From positions 2,697 through 18,694 of the forward strand of contig PDUO01000152.1 of NCBI GenBank assembly GCA_003008705.1: 15,998 nucleotides of DNA, read 5' to 3'. This DNA comes from Pezicula radicicola. Taxonomy: Eukaryota; Ascomycota; Leotiomycetes; Helotiales; Dermateaceae. The number at the start of each line of letters is the position of its first letter. The first letter of the stretch is position 1. Below the pieces are notes generated by a model. The model searched no databases and was not told where the DNA came from. It saw nothing but the letters and a program-made list of their open reading frames with translations. A program made the position numbers and the translations under genes. Of the stretch, positions 9,781 to 15,998 are shown piece after piece.

Positions 9781-11076
9781 CACCAGGGGAGTTAAAACAC
9801 ACTGGGTGGCAAAGCCTGACTTCATTACTATTTCACCAAGGGGAAGGAGGCATACTTGCTAACAGAGTAAAGATATCAATAAATGTGCGATCGAGGACTG
9901 ATTTCTTTGTATGAGGATTAAGCTATAGTATCAGTACTATACAGGCCGCACTACCCTTGTGCCTAAACGCTTTTAGGACAATGCACACTTGTAAACTTTT
10001 GAAACTAGCTACTCAAGCACTTGTAAATCAATGAAACTATTTCCAGATTCCGGAAACGGACTAATCGTTGGAACCGACACACTTCATGGTCGGAGGTATA
10101 GAGAGTAATAGTGTTTATCACATGTAAATAGCAGAAGCTTTGATAATCAAATCAATAATTCATTCTAACAGTTATCTACTGTATTGTCCAAGTAGTCAAA
10201 TTAATAAGAATTATACCAATAAGATAGCTCGCATAAATCTACAGTTATAGAGGCTAAGCAACTAGAATTGTATCATTCCACAATCAAATTTTAGTGAGAC
10301 CAGTACTGTGCACCTGAATATTTCAGGAGGAATTAAGTGGGATATATTTCATTATCATACAACTAAATAGCTATTCAATTATAAAATATACTATTTTCAA
10401 TCAATCGTGATACGTTCAAATTAAAATGATACTAGATACCTTGTACATCTTTGTAAAACTGTGCAATACCTCGTATCGCTCTGCCAAGGTGGAAAATCTC
10501 TCCTTTCAAAAGACCTCGACAACCACCTTAGGCAAAAACAATTTAACCATTCGGCCGACTTAAAAGCGGTCGCTATTTAGCAACTGATAGTATACTCTCA
10601 CCGTGAAAGAGTAACAAAGCGCAAGTCGAATTGCAATGTTAACGTTTGTTTAATGGTGACATTAACCTCATGTTGATCTTGGAGCCAATAGTTCTTGAAT
10701 TTCCAAAGAGTGACTATTCCACCCTAATATAGACTCTAAACAATGGTGTATATCGGGATCTTCGCATTAAGGAATAGCGTACCTGAATTATAAAAATCGG
10801 TTGAAACCACTAAGAAACCATATTAGGTTTAATCTCTGAACCGATCGACGCCTAGTCAGTACATTTAGAACGCCACCTAACAATTCTCGAACTGCTTTAC
10901 CTATAAAGCCGCAAACAGCGAAATAACTTAGTCTCCTATTTACTAGTTATGATCTCTAGAACACATAATAAGGCCTTGAAATCTCGATTCTATGACAAGC
11001 GGATATTTAAATCAACCTCTACTATTCTATTTCCTTTATTATTGAATGAGGTGAATTTCGGGAGCAGCTAATCCCA
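9781..11076. other. Gene-poor, moderately AT-rich intergenic region
   Basis: I find no open frame with a recognisable product in 1.3 kb. Small structures are present: a 7-bp inverted repeat TATAGTA/TACTATA around TCAG at 9924-9941, about 145 bp after the DUF1275 stop, and an imperfect 21-bp direct repeat at 9986-10006 and 10018-10038 (both begin CACTTGTAAA and end TGAAACT). The region is AT-rich but not as TpA-saturated as the RIP block to its right, so it may be old decayed DNA or the promoter of the truncated gene at 11077. Confidence 0.5.
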
Positions 11077-11441
11077 ATGGCCGAGAATTATGAGCGACGG
11101 CTAGATATCGAAGCTGGCATCTGGCTTGCCATCTGTATAATGTTTGTCCTCGGAAGACTGTAAGTTAACTAGAAAGGCTGTCCATCTCTTACGATGCAGT
11201 GCTTGGTAAGCTGATGTCCCTGTAGAATATCTCAATATATTAGGCATAGAACTTTCAAAAAATTCAAATTGGACGATTGGTTAATGGTTTTGACTACTGA
11301 AAGTACCTAAAATCGCACCTTATCAAGAAATTTACTAACAGGGATCCAATATATCTAGGTGATGTATATAGGTCTTCTTACAACTACACTACTTGTTGCA
11401 CGATATAATACCACAAGCTCTAATAGCGAGATCGACGAATC
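11077..11441 (+). pseudogene. 5' fragment of fungal rhodopsin-domain membrane protein gene
   Basis: Three exons can be spliced in frame: 11077-11159, 11244-11302 and 11372-11441, with introns starting GTAAGT and GTACCT and ending TTAG and ATAG. The roughly 70 residues begin MAENYERR, continue with a hydrophobic segment (IWLAICIMFVLGR), then KFKLDDWLMVLTT and a second hydrophobic stretch ending VARYNTTSSN. This order of first helix, basic loop, DDWLM and second helix is the N-terminus of fungal integral membrane proteins with the rhodopsin domain (PF20684), which normally run past 300 residues with seven helices. Coding stops where the repeated element starts at 11442; read-through runs into the repeat and meets TAA at 11482-11484. 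The fragment itself is not RIP-saturated. The rest of the gene, if kept, should lie beyond the element, outside the window. The family call rests on a short segment. Confidence 0.5.
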
Positions 11442-11806
11442 CTATCTCTTATTACTTAACCAACCCAGGGCTGGGTTGATTTAATTTTGGTGGTAGTAGA
11501 ATAAGGCGGTTATAAGATATAGAGGCTAGGTTAGTTTATTTTCAGGGCTGGGTTAGTTTATAAAAATAAGTAGGAAGGAGGTTATATAAGAAGCTATAAA
11601 TATCAAGAAATAGTAAACTATATATAGCGATTCTAACCCTATTCTTAGAATTATAAAATTCGAAGTTAAAGGTATATTATAATTATTTATACTTATTCTT
11701 ATAGTTTTAGTATTTATTACTCTTAAGCTTAGATAATCTAGATAGATTTATATATATAGGGGTTTATATTATATAGGAAGAAGAGAAGATATATAAAGGA
11801 TAGAGT
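11442..11806 (+). repeat. Direct repeat, copy 1 (left end of mobile element)
   Basis: This copy begins CTATCTCTTATTACTTAAC and aligns with 15634-15998 at a constant offset of 4192 bp for the full 365 bp available, without a gap. The left border is sharp: sequence to the left differs between copies. It starts within the rhodopsin-domain gene fragment. Near its start is a palindrome CAACCCAGGGCTGGGTTG (11461-11478), and the motif GGCTRGGTTRRTTTA occurs three times (11469, 11524, 11546). Its right limit is unknown because the second copy runs off the window. It could be the 5' end of the helicase element or an LTR; see findings. Confidence 0.9.
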
Positions 11807-11859
11807 CTATATTAATATTATATTTAGAGTAAATAATTATCTAAGTAATAAAAGTAACT

Positions 11860-11996
11860 AAGCTATAAACTAGTTAAGCTATAAATAATCAAGCTATAAA
11901 CTACTAAGCTATAAATAATTAAGTTATAAATAATTAAGCTATAGATAACTAAACTATAAATAACTAAGTAACTAATAACTAAGCTATAAACTAACT
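11860..11996 (+). repeat. 15-bp minisatellite, nine units
   Basis: Nine consecutive units close to AAGCTATAAATAACT lie head to tail, mostly 15 bp with the first and last 16 bp. Units differ mainly by C/T and G/A changes, as expected if RIP acted on an originally more uniform array. The array lies directly before the readable helicase fossil, so it sits in the leader or encodes a low-complexity N-terminal stretch. Confidence 0.85.
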
Positions 11997-14900
11997 ATAG
12001 ACTAGTTTAACTATCTACTAATATTTAGAGTTATAGTCTATAAGAAGTACTAATATACTATATTACCTAGTAAGATTAAGGTTTACTTTAGTATAGATAG
12101 TTTATATAGATTTAAAAAAGAGGAGTAGTAAAGGATTATAGACTAGATTAAGTATATTATAGGATTAATTCCTAATTAAGATATTCTAACTTAGAATCCT
12201 TTCCTATTTCTAGTAAATATATTAGAGTCTATTTAAGTATTATTACTACTATAGATAAATAAACTATAGTATATATTTTATAGTATTAATAACTAATTAC
12301 TATACTAGTATATCTATAAAGATATATAGAAAATATAAAGATATTATAAGATAGAATATAACTAGGAGAATCTAAATAAGAAAGGATAATTAAAAAAGAA
12401 TACTAGCTAGATTATAGTATCTATACTATAGTAGAGTAGGGTATAATACTAGTGGTTTTTTATCCAAGGTCTAAAGTCAAGGTATTTCGAGATCAATAGG
12501 AGAGTTGAGAGCTAGAGTAGTCTCTAGAGCAGCCCCTAGCTCGAGAGTATATAGGATAGGATAGAGAGAGTAATTAACGAGGGCCGGAACTAAGTCTAGA
12601 TAGTTTAATATCAGAAGATTAAGGCTATTAATAAGTCTCTTGAGCTAAATCTATAGCTATAATTTATAGGATAGATCTAGTATCTAGTCTAGTTTAACCC
12701 TATAGAATTATATTAGTTAGTTAAGTTAATTAACTAGGATAATAAAGTTAAGCTATATATTATCTATAAGGTATTTAATAAGATAATTTAAGATAAATAA
12801 GGTATTATTATCAAAGGTATTATTAGAAAGGTAGTACTAGTTAAGACTAACTAGAAGGAGCGAGGGAAGAAACCTAAAAGGTTATTCAACTATAAGATAA
12901 AGCTAGATACTTTTCAGAAGTATACTATTATTTAGAAGTAGCTCCTTAGCTATATCGTCCGTTATAAGGACTTAGAAGAGGATAAGTAACCTTATTTCAA
13001 GCTAACTATATAGTAATAGACCTATCTTAATATATTAATAGAAGTTATAGATTAGTTAACTAATTACTAAGAGGAAGAATAATACTATAAGGATGAAATA
13101 TATTAGTACTTCTAGGATAAAATCTAGAAAGTACTACTATAGCTCTATATTACCTTACTTAATTATAACCTTATTAATAATAAATACTAGAGTATAGTTA
13201 TTAATAGTTTAATTATTCTAGGTATCTAAGAAGACAAGGGCTAGGAGATACCTAAGGATTATACTCCTAAACTCTCTACTATTATTAAGCTCACTTGATT
13301 AATAGTTATCCAGAAGGTATATTAGACCTAGTAAGCTAGTATTACTCAGAAGCTAACCTAGTAGTAGAGCTAAGAAGAGGCCGAGGAGTAGAGCCCGAGC
13401 TATATCAAGCTTATATAAGGGATGTCTTATTAATTTATAATATTAATAGGTAAGTATAGGAAGCTAACTCTAATAGATTAGATATTTAAAGCCTAAACCT
13501 ATAGTCTTTATATCTAATATAATACTACTACTAAAGGGACTATATAATAGAAAGGGGATACTCTCTTATATCAGGGAGTCTAATTCTATATAGAATAGAT
13601 CTAGAAGATAGTATATAGACTAGTAAGCTAGGCCCGGGGCTGGTTGATTACTAAGTTACTAATACTATAGATAGATTTATACTATTAGATCTAGGGTATA
13701 CCCCTATCTAAAATCTACTAGGATAAGATCTAGGATAACCTTACTAAGTAGAGTATTAGATAGTTATTCCTTAAAGATCTCTAGAACTAATTCTTAATTA
13801 ATAGTATAGAAGGTTCTAAATAGCTAGTAAAGAGGGTTATAAGTAAACTAGCCTTGTAGAGGGATATACTATAACCTAAAAGACCTAGTTAACTAATCCA
13901 ATGGTACTAGAAGGCCGTCTAGGAGTATAGGTATAAATTCGAGGTATTCCAAGAGGAGTTACTACTTCTTATATATATTACTAGTAGCTAGGCTACTTAT
14001 ATAACTAAGATTATTAGAATCTAATACTAGAATACTAGGAATAGTAGAGTTCGGAATATCTTTATCAAGGATAGCTTAGTCTATTTTATAATATTATATT
14101 ATAAAGGGTATAAGTTAAGTAAGTAGATCAAGGTTATTTAGTACTTCTTACCCAAAGAGGTTAGAGAGCTACTTATATATTTCCTCTAGCTTATACTACN
14201 ATTCTATAAAAGTATATAGATTATAAGTAGTAATACTATAGAGCNNAGTATATTTATATAGGGACCTAGACTAACTAAAGAAGTAAAGGATAATACTAGA
14301 ATAGTAATATCTTACCTTATCTATAAGAGTAGTTTAGATAATAAGAGCCCTCCTTCTAAGTAACCCCTAAAGATATAAGTATCTAATTAACTCCGGAAGA
14401 TTTTCTAATATAAGTCTATTGAATAGATAGGTATTAGATTAAATATTAGTCTATAGAGGTAAACTATAATTACTATTAGTCGGAAGTATCTATAAGATAT
14501 CTTTTAGGACAAGGATAAACCTAAGATACTTGATGATAACTACTTCGACAAGGATAATCCTAAAGGAGATAACTTATAGGATCTATAAACTAGCTATAGT
14601 ACCTATACTACTAGTATAGTTTATACTTACTTAATATCTAAAGACTAATTTAAGACTCTAAGCTAGTAAGAGTAGTTTCAGAAGATTAGCTAGGAGTAGT
14701 ACTAGTTTCTTGGCTTCTATATTAAGTAGGACTAAGTTGATAGCCTCTTTAGACAAAAGTGGAAGTAAAGCCTATAGGAGAGAGTTAATAAAGAGATCTA
14801 GGTATAATAGTAGAAGAAGCTATAGATAATAAATATCTACTATAGGTTAGGGCTTATCCTTAGTCCCTATAGTCTATTTTATAATAAATAAGAGATAGCT

Positions 14901-15633
14901 CTAAAGGCTATTATATAGGGAGAGAGTCCTATAGTTACTATTATAGGTATAGGGTATAGGAAGAGTCTCTTATTTATATTACTAGTTATTCTTATACCCG
15001 AGGGAACTAGTATTATTATTATCCTATTAACCTCTCTATAAGGAAACCTTTAGGAATAATATAAGTAAACCAAGATCTATAGTATTAAGTAGAGAAGCTA
15101 GGATCTATATAAGACTAGTTCTCTAGTCTTTATTATACCTAAGTTAACTATAACTAAGACCTTTACTAACTATATTAGTTAGCTATACTATATATATTAG
15201 CTCGACTATATTATTATTAATAAATACTAGATAATCTTAGATAGTACCCCCTAGTTCTAGCTAAAGCTATAATAACTAGGTAAGCTAGCCCTTAAGGGAG
15301 TCTAGATAGTATATTTAACTATAACTCTACTACTATAGGATAAGAAGGAATTCTATAATTTAACCTATATCCTATAAGGGTTCTAGCCTATTCGTAGCCG
15401 GACTATATAGTCTAACATCTAGTATTAGATATAGAAGGTTGAGATTAGTACTCCTTTATATACTAGCTCTAGAAATAATACTTAAGAGTAAGGTCTTAGT
15501 CCTTAGCTCGAAGTTATAATCAAGGAAGTTATTATAACCAAAGCCCTTGAATATCCTATATCTATAAAGATTATAATCTATTATAGTAGTAAGAAAGGAG
15601 TTAATAAGCTTACTCATGAGTTAAGCTATAATA
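11997..15633 (+). pseudogene. RIP-killed OrsD/DUF3505 - recombinase-like - RecQ helicase fossil
   Basis: One forward frame (codons starting at multiples of three) can be followed across this block, interrupted by many TAG and TAA codons but without a frameshift at any checkpoint. The N-terminus (about 12000-12420) resembles OrsD/DUF3505 (PF12013), with RFKKEE, ENLNKKGQLKKN and then FFIQGLKSRYFEI near 12453-12497. The middle (about 12870-14640) follows telomere-associated helicase proteins: KPKRLFNYK at 12870, NIFIKDSLVYF and YYKGYKLSK at 14055-14120, and LPKEVRELL just after. The C-terminal part is RecQ-like: degenerate Walker A GIGYRKS at 14946-14966, degenerate DECx box (now N-K-Y-stop) at 15219-15230, LKLxxLGKLALKGVxIVYLT at about 15261-15327, and the start of the second helicase lobe (KIIIYYSSKKG) near 15564. 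It is cut off at 15633 by repeat copy 2, so the rest of lobe two is missing. Ns occur at 14200 and 14245-14246. The true start codon is not identifiable. Confidence 0.85.
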
Positions 15634-15998
15634 CTATCTCTTATTACTTAACTAACCCAGGGCTAGATTGATTTAATTTTAGTAGTAGTAGAATAAGGTA
15701 GTTATAAGATATAGGGGCTAGGTTAGTTTATTTTCAGGGTTGGGTTAGTTTATAAAAATAAGTAGGAAGGAGGTTATATAAGAAGCTATAAATATCAAGA
15801 AATAATAAACTATATATAGTGATTCTAACCCTATTCTTAGAATCATGAAATTCGAAGTTAGAGGTATATTATAATTATTTATACTTATTCTTATAGTTTT
15901 AGTATTTATTATTCTTAAGCTTGGATAACCTAGGTAGACTTATATATATAGGGGTTCGTGTTATATAGGAAGAAGAGAAGATATATAGAGGATAGAGT
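15634..15998 (+). repeat. Direct repeat, copy 2 (partial at window end)
   Basis: Matches 11442-11806 base for base except for about 23 positions, all C/T or G/A. The left border is again sharp and falls inside the helicase frame, which would read into TGA at 15672-15674. The repeat continues past the window. It carries the same CTAACCCTA and GGTTAGTTTA motifs as copy 1. The simplest reading is a second element in the same orientation joined to a truncated first one. Confidence 0.9.

Noticed and set aside
11633..11641. Interstitial telomere array
   Set aside because: Only one and a half TTAGGG-type units are present, far too short for a telomere tract. Kept only as part of the motif finding.
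11860..11996. CRISPR-like array
   Set aside because: Units are contiguous 15-mers without spacers and the host is a fungus; it is a minisatellite.
11442..15998. LTR retrotransposon with 4.2-kb internal region
   Set aside because: Direct repeats look LTR-like, but the DNA between them encodes an OrsD/RecQ-type protein with no gag, protease, reverse transcriptase or integrase, and no primer-binding site was seen. It remains possible that each repeat is a solo LTR.

Overview
The window comes from a filamentous ascomycete (Pezizomycotina). The genes have short introns (46-87 bp) with fungal donor, branch-point and acceptor signals, and the families are typical of that group: a CYP65-like P450, an NmrA-like reductase, a secreted bicupin oxalate decarboxylase and a DUF1275 membrane protein. 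The genic part has ordinary base composition. Both ends are extremely AT/TpA-rich and carry the mark of repeat-induced point mutation (RIP).

Layout: 1-430 is an AT-rich, unidentifiable RIP-degraded stretch. 677-5352 is a compact group of three redox genes: a short-chain dehydrogenase (minus) divergent from a cytochrome P450 (plus), which converges on an NmrA-like NAD(P)-binding protein (minus). The group looks like part of a secondary-metabolism or detoxification locus, but no PKS, NRPS, terpene synthase or regulator is visible. 5353-6554 shows no convincing gene. 6555-8065 is an oxalate decarboxylase (minus), divergent from a DUF1275/YoaK-like membrane protein at 8880-9780 (plus). 9781-11076 is gene-poor. 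11077-11441 is the 5' part of a fungal rhodopsin-domain membrane protein gene, cut off where a repeated element begins.

From 11442 to the end the sequence is RIP-mutated repeat DNA. Two direct copies of one sequence begin at 11442 and 15634, exactly 4192 bp apart, aligned over 365 bp with no gaps and about 23 differences, all transitions. Between them lies a fossil of at least 3.6 kb that can still be read in one frame. It has an OrsD/DUF3505-type zinc-finger N-terminus, a middle segment whose residues line up with the catalytic boxes of tyrosine recombinases, and a RecQ-like DExH helicase. The fossil is stopped by many TAG/TAA codons but shows no frameshift where I checked, and it is cut off inside the second helicase lobe by the second repeat copy. 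This fused recombinase-helicase element, with the recombinase part my own inference, is the most interesting object in the window.

All gene models are spliced by eye. Each keeps frame across every junction and reaches a length normal for its family.
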